In this document: in pieces, positions 34,527 to 42,866 of the stretch
How the letters are laid out: every line of letters starts with the position of its first letter
Numbering within the stretch: position 1 is the first letter of the stretch
Source of the DNA: Pyrofollis japonicus
GTDB taxonomy: Archaea; Thermoproteota; Thermoprotei_A; Sulfolobales; Pyrodictiaceae
Length of the DNA: 64,000 nucleotides
Assembly (NCBI RefSeq): GCF_033097485.1
Contig: NZ_AP028634.1
Span: forward strand, 620,001-684,000
Direction of reading: 5' to 3'
The notes under the pieces: generated by a model
The model's database searches: none
Seen by the model: the letters and a program-made list of their open reading frames with translations, nothing else
What the model was told of the DNA's origin: nothing
Made by a program: the position numbers and the translations under genes

Positions 34527-35240
34527 CTACTCGAAGCCCCATATCCTCTTCCTTGCAACCGGGTCGGAGAGTATCCCCTCGAGGGGCCCCCTGTACACTA
34601 TTTCTCCCCTGTCTATACCGTACGCTGCCTCGGCTACTCCTTGGACGCGCTTAACGCTTCCCGGCTCGGTTACTAGGAGCCCGACGCCCTCGGCCCGGAT
34701 GTCGCGGAGAGCCTCAGCCAGCCTGGCCACGGCCCTAGGCGCTAGGCCCTCGAAGGGCTCGTCGAGTAGCAGTATCTTTGGCTTCCTTACTAGTGCCCGG
34801 GCTACTGCGAGCATTTGTTGCTCGCCGCCGCTAAGGTAGCCTGCGAGCCTCCCGCGGAGCTTCCTAAGCTCGGGGAAGACGGTGTATATCCATTCAAGTG
34901 TGTCGCTGGGCACTTTTCCGCCATAGACTACTTCGAGGTTCTCCTCGACAGTTAGGTCGGGGAACACCATGCGCCCCTGCGGCACGTAGCCCACTCCTAG
35001 CCTTGCCACCTTGTGCGGCTTAAGCCTCGTGACATCGAACTCCTTGTTGCCTAGCTTTACCTTCACGGAGCCCCGGTACGGCCTCACTATACCCATGAGT
35101 GTTCTGAGCAGCGTAGTCTTGCCAGCACCGTTCCTCCCTATAAGGGCGACTGACTCGCCCTGCGAGACCCTTATCTCGACTCCTCTCAGTACTTCGACGC
35201 CGCCAAGCCTAACCCATATCCTGCCCGCCTCTATGATCAT
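34527..35240 (-). CDS. livF: Liv-type ABC importer ATPase LivF
   Basis: This 237-residue ABC ATPase has Walker A GRNGAGKTTLL, Q-loop region YVPQGRMVFPDLTVEENLE, signature YLSGGEQQMLAVARAL, Walker B ILLLDEPFEGLAP and a switch segment. The short VPQGR and FPDLTVEENL wording is typical of LivF. With LivG it powers uptake through LivHM. The start overlaps livG's stop by four bases (ATGA). It is the last gene of the five-gene operon. Confidence 0.93.
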   Translation of the reverse strand: MIIEAGRIWVRLGGVEVLRGVEIRVSQGESVALIGRNGAGKTTLLRTLMGIVRPYRGSVKVKLGNKEFDVTRLKPHKVARLGVGYVPQGRMVFPDLTVEENLEVVYGGKVPSDTLEWIYTVFPELRKLRGRLAGYLSGGEQQMLAVARALVRKPKILLLDEPFEGLAPRAVARLAEALRDIRAEGVGLLVTEPGSVKRVQGVAEAAYGIDRGEIVYRGPLEGILSDPVARKRIWGFE

Positions 35241-36031
35241 GGCTTCTTCACCTCCTCCTCGCCCAGGTACAGGGTCCTGACACGTTCATCCTCTTGGACG
35301 ACGCTGGGAGGCCCTTCGGCCAACACCCTGCCCTCATACATCACTACTACTCTGTCCGATACCCCGAACACGACGTCAAGGTCGTGCTCGACAACGATAA
35401 CTGATACACCCATGTCGTCCCTGAGCCTCTTTATAATCTCCATCACGGTTTGCTTCTCCGACGCGCTCAGCCCGGCCGTCGGCTCGTCGAGTAGGAGCAC
35501 TCTTGGCCTAGAGGCGAGGGCTAGTACTATGTCTAGGAGCTTCCTCTCCCCGTGGCTAAGATCCTTCGCCAACACGTACGCTTTGTCGCCGAGCCCAAAG
35601 TAGTCTAGGAGCTGCCAAGCCTCCTCCTCAACATCCCCTAGCGCATAGTACCCCTTGAGGCTGAAGAGGGCCTTCTTGCGGGCAATTATGGCGGCCCTTA
35701 CGTTGTCGATAACAGTCATGTCGTTGAAGACGCTTGGTGTCTGGAAAGCTCTTGCCAGCCCGATCCTCACCAGCCTCCTCGGGGGCCAGCCAGTTACGTC
35801 GAGGAACTTGTCCCCCACGCGCAGCAACACCCTACCCTTGTCGGGCTTGATTACCCCGAAGACTATGTTTAGGAGCGTTGTCTTCCCAGCCCCGTTGGGG
35901 CCAACAATGCTCAGTATTTCCCGCTCCAAGAGCTTGAGCGTGACGTCGTCGACAGCCCTTACACCGCCAAAGTACTTCCTAGCATTCTCTACAACAAGTA
36001 CCTCCCTAGCCTCTCCCATTGCGTAGGTCAC
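35237..36031 (-). CDS. livG: Liv-type ABC importer ATPase LivG
   Basis: This 264-residue ABC ATPase has Walker A GPNGAGKTTLL, the LivG-type GLARAFQTPSVFNDMTVIDNV segment, signature DLSHGERKLLDIVLAL (Gly-Glu-Arg form common in LivG) and Walker B VLLLDEPTAGLSA, then VVEHDLDVVFGVSDRV. It partners LivF. It overlaps both livM and livF by four bases, indicating coupled translation. Confidence 0.93.
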   Translation of the reverse strand: MTYAMGEAREVLVVENARKYFGGVRAVDDVTLKLLEREILSIVGPNGAGKTTLLNIVFGVIKPDKGRVLLRVGDKFLDVTGWPPRRLVRIGLARAFQTPSVFNDMTVIDNVRAAIIARKKALFSLKGYYALGDVEEEAWQLLDYFGLGDKAYVLAKDLSHGERKLLDIVLALASRPRVLLLDEPTAGLSASEKQTVMEIIKRLRDDMGVSVIVVEHDLDVVFGVSDRVVVMYEGRVLAEGPPSVVQEDERVRTLYLGEEEVKKP

Positions 36032-36978
36032 CTCCCATCCGAAGACCTCCTAGTCTTCTTCAATACCTGCTCTATGATTGCGCCTAGGATGCCCTGGGGT
36101 AAGACGTATATGAGCACGGCGAGCGCCAGCCCCATCGCGAAAAGCCAGTACTCGGTGACGTCCATGGCGTAGTCGCGGAGGAACACATAGACGATCCCTC
36201 CCACAAAAGGGCCTAGGAACACCCTTGTCCCGCCAAGGATCGCCATGAACACTATCTCGGCGCTGAACGTCCAGTAGAGGCTCTCCGGGGTCACCGCTCC
36301 CTGTAGCGGAGAATAGAGCGACCCAGCAACACCAGTCACCAGCGCGCTTATCACGAAGCTCAGCAGCCTCATCCTCGAAACATTGTAGCCGAGGGTCTCT
36401 GCGCGGAACGCGTCATCCCTTATAGTCTGGAATACGAGGCCTAGCGGCGACCTAAGCAAGAGCCAAACCAGTACCAGGATCACCGACGCAGTCGCGAGCA
36501 CAAGGTAGTAGTAGCTAGGGATGCTGCCAAGGGGCCTCGGTATCCCGTAGAGCCCCTCATCTCCCCCCGTCACGTCCCGGTACTTCAGCACAACCGCGTA
36601 CACTAGTTGGCCGAAGGCGAGCGTGAGTATCGCGAAGTATATCTTCGTGTGTCTCAGGCTCAAGTAGCCCGTCACGAGCGCGGTCAAGGCTACCAGTGAT
36701 AGCGCGAATAGGTATGAGGACGCGTAGCCCATCCCGAGCTTGAGCAAGCCTATTGCGACACCGTAGGCCCCAAGCCCCCAGAACATGGCATGGCCGAAGC
36801 TGAGGAGCCCCGTGTACCCGTACAGTATGTTGAACCCGGTGGCGGCTAGGCCGAAGAGTATTCCTACCGCTAGTAGCCTCGTATAGTACTGGCTCGTGAA
36901 GAGCGGCGCAGCCGCGAGGAAGACCAGTATTGCTATGGTGCTGTAGAGGTGGATTCTCCACTCGTTCACCGAGCCCAT
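36028..36978 (-). CDS. livM: Liv-type ABC importer permease LivM
   Basis: This 316-residue permease has about nine hydrophobic helices, GYTGLLSFGHAMFWGLGAY near the N-terminus, and the coupling loop with a conserved IRDDAFRAETLGYNVSRMRLLSF. Both are hallmarks of LivM/BPD_transp_2 permeases. It pairs with LivH in the membrane. It starts six bases after livH and overlaps livG by four. Confidence 0.93.
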   Translation of the reverse strand: MGSVNEWRIHLYSTIAILVFLAAAPLFTSQYYTRLLAVGILFGLAATGFNILYGYTGLLSFGHAMFWGLGAYGVAIGLLKLGMGYASSYLFALSLVALTALVTGYLSLRHTKIYFAILTLAFGQLVYAVVLKYRDVTGGDEGLYGIPRPLGSIPSYYYLVLATASVILVLVWLLLRSPLGLVFQTIRDDAFRAETLGYNVSRMRLLSFVISALVTGVAGSLYSPLQGAVTPESLYWTFSAEIVFMAILGGTRVFLGPFVGGIVYVFLRDYAMDVTEYWLFAMGLALAVLIYVLPQGILGAIIEQVLKKTRRSSDGR

Positions 36979-36984
36979 GCCAGG

Positions 36985-37878
36985 CTACCTCCTTTCAATC
37001 TCTTTCCCGAAGAGCCCTGAAGGCTTTATCAGCAACATCACGGCTGTTATAAGGTATATCAGCGCGACCTCCAGCATAGGGTACACTATAACCATTATAG
37101 TCCTCGCAACAGACGCTATGAGCGCCCCCACCAAGGAGCCGGCAATACTGCCCATACCGCCTATGACGAGCACAGCGAATGAGAGAACAAGGGCGTCGGC
37201 CCCCATGCCCGGGTAAGCGGTGAGAATGGGTGCAGCAGCAGCACCCGCCAGCCCGCTAAGCGCAGAGCCTATCGCGAACGCTGCAATAAACAATATGCTT
37301 GTATTAATGCCGAGGGCCTCCGCGACCTCGCTGTTGAAAGCCGCAGCCCTCATCTGCTTACCGATAACCGTCTTCGAGAAGAACCACCAAAGGCCAGCCG
37401 CGGCAGCGAACCCGATGACTATCACGTACACCGTGTAGAGAGGAACCTGGTACGCCCCAACCTCTACGGAGCCGCCAGGTATAACAGTGTACGACTTGTA
37501 CTCCGGCCCCCATACCATCTTCACGATGTCGTCAAGCATGAGCATCACGGCGAAGGTGAAGAGGAGCTGAAGCTCCTCCGGCTTAGAGTAGAGAGGCCTC
37601 AGCAGTGTCCTCTCAAAGACTGCTCCAATGACGGCAAGCACTGCTACGGCGAGGACGAATCCGAGAACAAAGCCCAGCGCACTAGGACCTATCCACACCA
37701 TTGCGGCACTATATGCGAGATAAGCTCCAAGCATGTAAAAGGCTCCGTGAGCAAGGTTCAGTACACGCATAATGCCGTAGATGAGGCTGAGGCCAGAGGC
37801 TATGAGAAAAAGAATCGAGGCGTAAAACAACGTGTTAATCGTCTGGACTACTATGTAGCCAGTATCCACGCTGTGCAC
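36985..37878 (-). CDS. livH: Liv-type ABC importer permease LivH
   Basis: This 297-residue permease has LIYGIMRVLNLAHGAFYMLGAYLAY near the N-terminus and AAFNSEVAEALGIN in the coupling loop, both typical of LivH. About eight membrane segments are seen. It follows the binding-protein gene by about 50 bases, room for separate translation signals, and precedes livM by six bases. Confidence 0.93.
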   Translation of the reverse strand: MHSVDTGYIVVQTINTLFYASILFLIASGLSLIYGIMRVLNLAHGAFYMLGAYLAYSAAMVWIGPSALGFVLGFVLAVAVLAVIGAVFERTLLRPLYSKPEELQLLFTFAVMLMLDDIVKMVWGPEYKSYTVIPGGSVEVGAYQVPLYTVYVIVIGFAAAAGLWWFFSKTVIGKQMRAAAFNSEVAEALGINTSILFIAAFAIGSALSGLAGAAAAPILTAYPGMGADALVLSFAVLVIGGMGSIAGSLVGALIASVARTIMVIVYPMLEVALIYLITAVMLLIKPSGLFGKEIERR

Positions 37879-37930
37879 CCCGAGGTGTCAAAAACGCTGC
37901 TCATTGGCGGCTTGGCTGCCGAGGAGCCGG

Positions 37931-39295
37931 CTAGCCGCACTTCACGTAGGTCTTGAATGGCGGTGGAACTACTTTGCCGAAGTCGAATATCTCTAGGTCG
38001 GTTAGCACTGGGTGCGGGAAGCCCAGGGGCCCGCCTTTTGCGAGCTTGCCCCAGTACACGTAGTAGACTCCCTGGTGGTCCTCAGGCCTTATGTACACTG
38101 GGCCCATTGGGCCTGCTACAGTCAAGCCCTCAAGGTACTTTATGAGCTCCTCGGGTGATGGCCACTTACCCAGCTCAGCATACGCTAGCTCTATTGCATT
38201 CTTTACCGCGTAGAGCGCGGTGTAGCTGGTACCAGAGACGTATGGCGGGTACTCGCCAGTCTTGGCCTTGAACTTCTCCACGAACGACTTGTTGAGCGAG
38301 TAGACATCGTGCGGCGGATAGTTGAACCAGTAGCGGCCGCTTCCCCAGATGTCTACCCCGCTTGGGACGTTTTCGTCCCCAATGGCCTTGAGGGTATCAG
38401 TAGCGCCTAGCATCGGGTTTAGGTACGCCTTTATGTTCTTGAATAAGCCCTTGGACGCGGCCTGCTTGAAGAACGTTGCTGCGTCTCCTCCCCATAGCGA
38501 CGAGAACACTATGTCGGGCTTCGCTGCTATCATCTTATCTATGTAGCTAGTATAGTCGGTCGTCCCGAGCTTGACGTAAATAGGCTCAGCGAACTCCACG
38601 CCCGGCATAAGCTCCTTGAGCCTCGAGGAGAACACGGTCCAAGAGTCCCAGCCATAGGCGTAGTCCGGCCCGATGCTCGCAACCTTCTTAGCATCAGGAT
38701 ACATCTTCGCAACCAGCTCTGCAGCAGCGATATCGATAGGCTCCTCGTACATACTTATCCTGAAAATGTACTTCCTCTTACCGCACTCAGTGAGCTTAGG
38801 CGTCGCGGCATGAGTCACTATCAGAGGAACCCTCAGCTCCTCCTCAATAGTCTTGATGAGCTTGAGCGAGTCACCACTACTATCAATACCGATGAGGATC
38901 TCAGCCCCCTCCTCCTGAACCATCTTAACAATATTGTCGATAACGTGCTGTCTATCAGCCTCATCCTTGGATATCAGCTCAACCTTTCTGCCAAGGATAC
39001 CTCCCCTCGAGTTTATCTCGTCCCGTGCAATCTCGAGCGCAGCACCAGCCATCTTGCCGTAGGTCCCGAAGGGCCCACTCATAAAGTACATGAATCCTAT
39101 CTTAAGCGGCTTCGACGGAATACCGGACGGCTTAGCCGCCGCACCCCCGCCAACCTCCTTCGTAACAGTCACGGTCTTGGTCGCACCCTTCTTCGACGAA
39201 GCCCCGATGGCATAGCCGCCAGCAAGCCCGACAACTAGGCCCACAACACCCGCTCCAAGAACCTTAAGCGTGTTTCTCTTAGACTCGTCTACCAA
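37931..39295 (-). CDS. livJ: Liv-type ABC substrate-binding protein, membrane-anchored
   Basis: The protein has about 454 residues from TTG 39295, chosen because GGTGG lies just upstream; the frame extends to 39328. A basic start and hydrophobic segment (LKVLGAGVVGLVVGLAGGYAIG) act as signal anchor, then a short linker and a type I periplasmic-binding fold (LKIGFMYFMSGPFGTYG, LIGIDSSGDSLKL, SIGPDYAYGWDSW). The family binds branched-chain amino acids, amides or related solutes; the substrate cannot be read from sequence. It is the first gene of the liv operon, with a TATA box at 39351-39358. Confidence 0.88.
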   Translation of the reverse strand: MVDESKRNTLKVLGAGVVGLVVGLAGGYAIGASSKKGATKTVTVTKEVGGGAAAKPSGIPSKPLKIGFMYFMSGPFGTYGKMAGAALEIARDEINSRGGILGRKVELISKDEADRQHVIDNIVKMVQEEGAEILIGIDSSGDSLKLIKTIEEELRVPLIVTHAATPKLTECGKRKYIFRISMYEEPIDIAAAELVAKMYPDAKKVASIGPDYAYGWDSWTVFSSRLKELMPGVEFAEPIYVKLGTTDYTSYIDKMIAAKPDIVFSSLWGGDAATFFKQAASKGLFKNIKAYLNPMLGATDTLKAIGDENVPSGVDIWGSGRYWFNYPPHDVYSLNKSFVEKFKAKTGEYPPYVSGTSYTALYAVKNAIELAYAELGKWPSPEELIKYLEGLTVAGPMGPVYIRPEDHQGVYYVYWGKLAKGGPLGFPHPVLTDLEIFDFGKVVPPPFKTYVKCG

Positions 39296-39350
39296 TTTAC
39301 CACCACTTTTCCACTTCAATAAGAACACAGTTTAACTATCAATTAACCAT

Positions 39351-39358
39351 ACTATATA
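39351..39358 (-). promoter_or_regulatory. TATA box of the liv operon
   Basis: CTATATAG on the minus strand lies about 55-60 bases before the TTG start at 39295, placing a transcription start near 39328. The resulting 5' leader would include the GGTGG ribosome site. Confidence 0.55.
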
Positions 39359-39807
39359 GCGGGAGAATAAAGCTCTTTTCGCCAAGAATGATTATGAACC
39401 GTCGTAGACGAAACTACTTCGACTATACAAGGCTCAAGAAGATAGGCCAGGAACAAGCCATCAAGGACAAAACAGCCTAGAAAACCAGACCGAGTCGTAT
39501 TATTCCTGGGCTACGTTACTGCTGCTGTTCTTCTTTCCTACCCTTCTTGCTCCTCCTACCCTCGTCCCTAGCTGCTATCTGGGCTACACCTCTCGGTTTT
39601 GTCCATGTATGTGCCCCTCGGGAGGCTATGCATAGGACCGGACGAATACGGCGCTACGACCGGGTCGTGCCCTGTTCATAGGGTTTCATGTTATGTCGTG
39701 TCACACTCTACGAGTACGCCTCATGGAGGAAGACTTGTTTCCCGCCATTCTCTGTAAGAGAACTATGATTGCGAGGGAGAAGATAAAAACGTCTGTGCTC
39801 CTCGTAG
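39359..39807. other. Intergenic, no confident gene
   Basis: A 30-residue basic frame on the plus strand (39388-39480, RRRRNYFDYTRLKKIG) could be a microprotein. On the minus strand, codons ending near 39516 spell a basic tail (RRSKKGRKEEQQQ) without a usable start, possibly a gene remnant. Neither is strong enough to call. No repeat or RNA is seen. Confidence 0.3.
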
Positions 39808-40311
39808 CTAACTCTTCTTAATTCTCGAGGCTACTTCGTCTACCAGTCTTCGTACCCTCTTAATCGCTTCCCGGACGTCCTCGGCGCTGCACCAGCCCTC
39901 GTAGAAACATGTGTGCATACCGTTTGCAGCCATCCATGCATCGTATACCCAGTCACCGAGTTCCTTTTCGATCGTTCTGCGATACTCCCATAGCTCTCGG
40001 TGACTCGTAATTCTTATTCCATCCCTCCACTCTGCATAGGCCTTTATCGCTAGTGCAGCAGCTCCCCAGGTCTTCTCAACTGCTTGCCTAGTATCTCCCT
40101 TTGCAAGTTCTTGTAGTGCTTGCTCTAGAAGTGCCTGGGCAGCCTCAATATAAGCATTGACTCTTTCCTCCGGGTCAAGGCCTCTAGTTATGAGCTCTAA
40201 TACGTATTCTTCAATGCTTAACCCTATTCTCCTTGCATCGGCCTCTAGGCGCTGGGCTATTGATCGCGGGATCTTTATTGTAAGAGCCTCTGATGACAAG
40301 AAGACACCCAT
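39808..40311 (-). CDS. PaREP1/HEPN protein with N-terminal ribbon-helix-helix-like segment
   Basis: The protein has 167 residues from ATG 40311; the frame is open to 40374. An N-terminal segment (LTIKIPRSIAQRLEADARRIGLSIEEYVLEL) resembles ribbon-helix-helix antitoxins. It is followed by a helical PaREP1/HEPN-type domain with AYIEAAQALLEQALQELAKGD and AWGAAALAIKAYAEWRDG. The end has HTCFYEGWC with Cys and His. PaREP1 proteins are widespread in Crenarchaeota, and HEPN domains often act as RNA-binding or toxin modules. A close paralogue lies at 57497-58033. No nucleotidyltransferase partner is adjacent. Confidence 0.75.
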   Translation of the reverse strand: MGVFLSSEALTIKIPRSIAQRLEADARRIGLSIEEYVLELITRGLDPEERVNAYIEAAQALLEQALQELAKGDTRQAVEKTWGAAALAIKAYAEWRDGIRITSHRELWEYRRTIEKELGDWVYDAWMAANGMHTCFYEGWCSAEDVREAIKRVRRLVDEVASRIKKS

Positions 40312-40566
40312 GTATAGTTCCTTAGAAGGGTGAATAAAGATATAGCCGTATGTACTTAACACGAAGAGCGCCAATGCAGGAATATACTCTCCGGATAATT
40401 CCCAGTTTCGTCGAAGAATCTTTTCCCTGGCTCGTCAAAATAATTATTTTAGCTGTTAATAGCCCGGATACTATCCTCTTGGCTGCTGCACGCTGCAATA
40501 TAGTCCTCGGCTACGGTTTTGCACGCTATCCTAGAGGCTCCTCGGGCTGCGGGGGCTTGGCAACTC

Positions 40567-41355
40567 ATGCCCGGCTATGATCCGCTAAGGCTCTCCGAGA
40601 TAGTTGAGCGGATGGTTACTAGGCGGGAGGCTGGGAGGCTTCTCCGCCGCTACTATCGGTTCCGCCGCGACCGCTGGTACGGCGGCATAGTGACGGGTGA
40701 CGTGGTTGGCTGTAATCTTCGCTGCGGGTTCTGCTGGGCTTGGCGCTTCACCTGGACGGGCTACGATAGAGGCGTCATGTTCTCCGCGGAGGAGGCTGCC
40801 TCGCGGCTGCTCCGGCTAGCCCGGAGGACAGGGGCTAGGCAGGCCAGGCTCTCCGGCGGCGAGCCAACGATAGGCTTCGAGCACCTCGTAAAGGTCATCG
40901 AGACCGTGACCGATAAAGGCCTACACTTCGTGTTGGAGACCAATGGCATCCTTATAGGGGCTAGGGAGGACTATGCTCGCAGGCTCGCAGAGTTCCACGG
41001 AGTAGGGATAGAGGTAAGGGTCTCGATAAAGGGGACGAGCCCGGAGGAGTTCTGGCAGCTAACCAGGGCCAAGCCCGAGGCCTGGTACTTGCAGCTAAGG
41101 GCTCTTGAAAACCTGGTGCGCTACGGCCTAGAGCCCGGGGAGGAAGTCTACCCCGCAGTCATGCTCAGCTTCACTGACGAGAAGGGCGTGAAGAGGATAA
41201 AGAAGCTCCTAGCCTCAATACACCCGAGGCTTGCGGGAAGCATTGATCCTGAATACGTCTTCCTCTACCCCCACGTAGAGGAATTGCTGAGAAGAACAGG
41301 GCTCAAGCCAAGGATAGCGTACAAGCCGGGAGAAATACCACGCGAGCTGATATAA
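40567..41355 (+). CDS. Radical SAM protein, function unknown
   Basis: The protein has 262 residues from ATG 40567; the frame is open from 40519. The cluster motif CNLRCGFCW (CxxxCxxC) is near residue 56, followed by LSGGEPTIGFEHLVKVIE and VLETNGILIG, the SAM-binding strands. There is no extra Cys-rich SPASM domain at the C-terminus, which ends in PHVEELLRRTGLKPRI. The domain order resembles pyruvate-formate-lyase-activase-like enzymes. I cannot name the substrate. It stands alone between the HEPN gene and a VapBC pair. Confidence 0.78.
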   Translation: MPGYDPLRLSEIVERMVTRREAGRLLRRYYRFRRDRWYGGIVTGDVVGCNLRCGFCWAWRFTWTGYDRGVMFSAEEAASRLLRLARRTGARQARLSGGEPTIGFEHLVKVIETVTDKGLHFVLETNGILIGAREDYARRLAEFHGVGIEVRVSIKGTSPEEFWQLTRAKPEAWYLQLRALENLVRYGLEPGEEVYPAVMLSFTDEKGVKRIKKLLASIHPRLAGSIDPEYVFLYPHVEELLRRTGLKPRIAYKPGEIPRELI

Positions 41356-41471
41356 TACATTGCCCTGTAGAGAGGAAAAATAACGGCTAGTATCGTTATC
41401 ATCTTATGCTTCTTTATTTGTGGAAATGTTTTTCCGTTCTACTTGAGGCCCATAACTAATTGGGGTCGTAG

Positions 41472-41699
41472 TTGGATAGTTACGTAACTATCTCTGTCCG
41501 TAGAGAGGTTAAGAAGCTACTGGAAAGGGATAAAGGGGATAAGAATTGGAGTGAATACCTGCTAGAACTCTACAAAGAGGCTAAGCAAGCTAAGGCAAGA
41601 CAAGCATTCGAGCACCTAGTACAATTGCTTAACGATAAGGACTTGGAGGAAATAGAGAAGGCTAGTAGAGATTTCAGGAAGAGGTTTAGGCTACGTTGA
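41472..41699 (+). CDS. vapB: VapB-type antitoxin
   Basis: This 75-residue protein starts at TTG 41472. The N-terminal YVTISVRREVKKLLERDKGDKNWSEYLLEL is a short DNA-binding segment of the type seen in crenarchaeal VapB, followed by a charged helical tail that would cover the toxin. Its TGA overlaps the TTG start of vapC (TTGA). The pair is probably autoregulated, as is usual for the family. Confidence 0.8.
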   Translation: MDSYVTISVRREVKKLLERDKGDKNWSEYLLELYKEAKQAKARQAFEHLVQLLNDKDLEEIEKASRDFRKRFRLR

Positions 41700-42049
41700 G
41701 GTTGCTCGATACAAGCGTGCTCATAGACAACGTGAGAAAAGGCGTTTTTGAAGAGGGCGCTATATCGGTTATAACGCTTATAGAGTTTCTTCGTGGCGTG
41801 GATCCTAGGAAGAGACAACGCGTTAAGGAATTATTAGAAAACTCGTATATCGTTCTAGGTATTGATAACAAGGTCATACTAGAGTACTGTAGGCTGTACG
41901 ACGAGCTGAGAAAAAGAGGCAACCTCCTACCTGACGCCGATTTGCTGATTGCTGCTACCGCAATAGCGAATAATGCCTTACTAGTAACAATGGATAAAGA
42001 TTTTCTGAGACTAAGAGACCTCGGGCTACGGCTTGAGCTAAGATTATGA
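41696..42049 (+). CDS. vapC: VapC PIN-domain ribonuclease toxin
   Basis: This 117-residue PIN domain has its acidic site in place: LLDTSVLID (first Asp), ITLIEFLRG (Glu), PDADLLIAATAI and VTMDKDF (later Asp residues). VapC toxins cut tRNA or rRNA and are neutralised by VapB. The start overlaps vapB by four bases. All catalytic positions are present, so it is likely active. Confidence 0.9.
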   Translation: MRLLDTSVLIDNVRKGVFEEGAISVITLIEFLRGVDPRKRQRVKELLENSYIVLGIDNKVILEYCRLYDELRKRGNLLPDADLLIAATAIANNALLVTMDKDFLRLRDLGLRLELRL

Positions 42050-42140
42050 CAACTAGTTATTTGCTTCGACCGAAGACAAAATGAAGGATTCTGGTGGAGT
42101 AAAAACGTTTAGACTGGCTATTTTCTCTCTAGTTGTTTCT

Positions 42141-42866
42141 CTAAGGCCTTGTTGGTGGCGGTGGTGGTAGCTCTGGTTCCTCTTCTTTCCTTCTCCTGGT
42201 GATGGGTAGTAGCAGTATTGCTGCTCCTAGGCCTGCTAGTGCTGCCCCGCCTGCTACTCCTGCCCTATTTCCTCCCTTTTCTCCGGGTAGTGGTGCCTCG
42301 TAGTAGATTGCTTTCTCTTCCTTGTCGAAGACTATGTTCTTCGCGTTGCTGGGTAGCGCTAGGTGCAGTGTCTCAGTCATTACTAGGTCCTGGCTCGCTG
42401 CATACGTTATCGTTATTACTAGCTTGTTGCCCTGCTGGGCTACGAGCTTGACCTCAGCGTCATCGTCTTCGAGCTTTACCTTCCACTTGCCGCTGCCCTG
42501 GTATACTGCTGCTCCGAGCCTCTTGTAGCTCAGCTTCACCCGGTTGTTCGCGTCGTCGGCCTCAACCTTCACGTCTACTAGCTGGGCGGGAGTATTGCCC
42601 CAGTTCATCTGCCTGACGAACACGGAGAGCGGGTTATAGATCTCCTTGAACATCTTGTAGGCGGATGTGCTCATTCGGAGCTCTCCGCCGACTATCGCTG
42701 TGCCGCTCAAGGTTATCGTGGCATTTGTATCGGCTTCTATCCTCGTCTTCGTTATTGGCTGCATCCACGTCTCCTGCGCTTGTGCCGCAACCGTGGCGAG
42801 GGTTGCGGCGAGCAGCGCCGCCAATACTATGGCTAGGAATAGGCTACTCTTCCTCACGGGTATCAC
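42141..42866 (-). CDS. Exported membrane-anchored protein of unknown function
   Basis: The protein has about 241 residues. GTG 42866 is preferred, overlapping the upstream stop as GTGA; ATG 42881 is five codons upstream. A signal peptide (FLAIVLAALLAATLATVAAQAQ) precedes a beta-rich domain (SGTAIVGGELRMSTSAYK, VKVEADDANNRVKLSYKRLG). A Gly/Ala-rich membrane helix (AGVAGGAALAGLGAAILLLPI) then ends in RRRKEEEPELPPPPP, so the C-terminus is cytoplasmic. It follows a transglutaminase-like gene in the same operon. No family is recognised. Confidence 0.65.
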   Translation of the reverse strand: MIPVRKSSLFLAIVLAALLAATLATVAAQAQETWMQPITKTRIEADTNATITLSGTAIVGGELRMSTSAYKMFKEIYNPLSVFVRQMNWGNTPAQLVDVKVEADDANNRVKLSYKRLGAAVYQGSGKWKVKLEDDDAEVKLVAQQGNKLVITITYAASQDLVMTETLHLALPSNAKNIVFDKEEKAIYYEAPLPGEKGGNRAGVAGGAALAGLGAAILLLPITRRRKEEEPELPPPPPTRP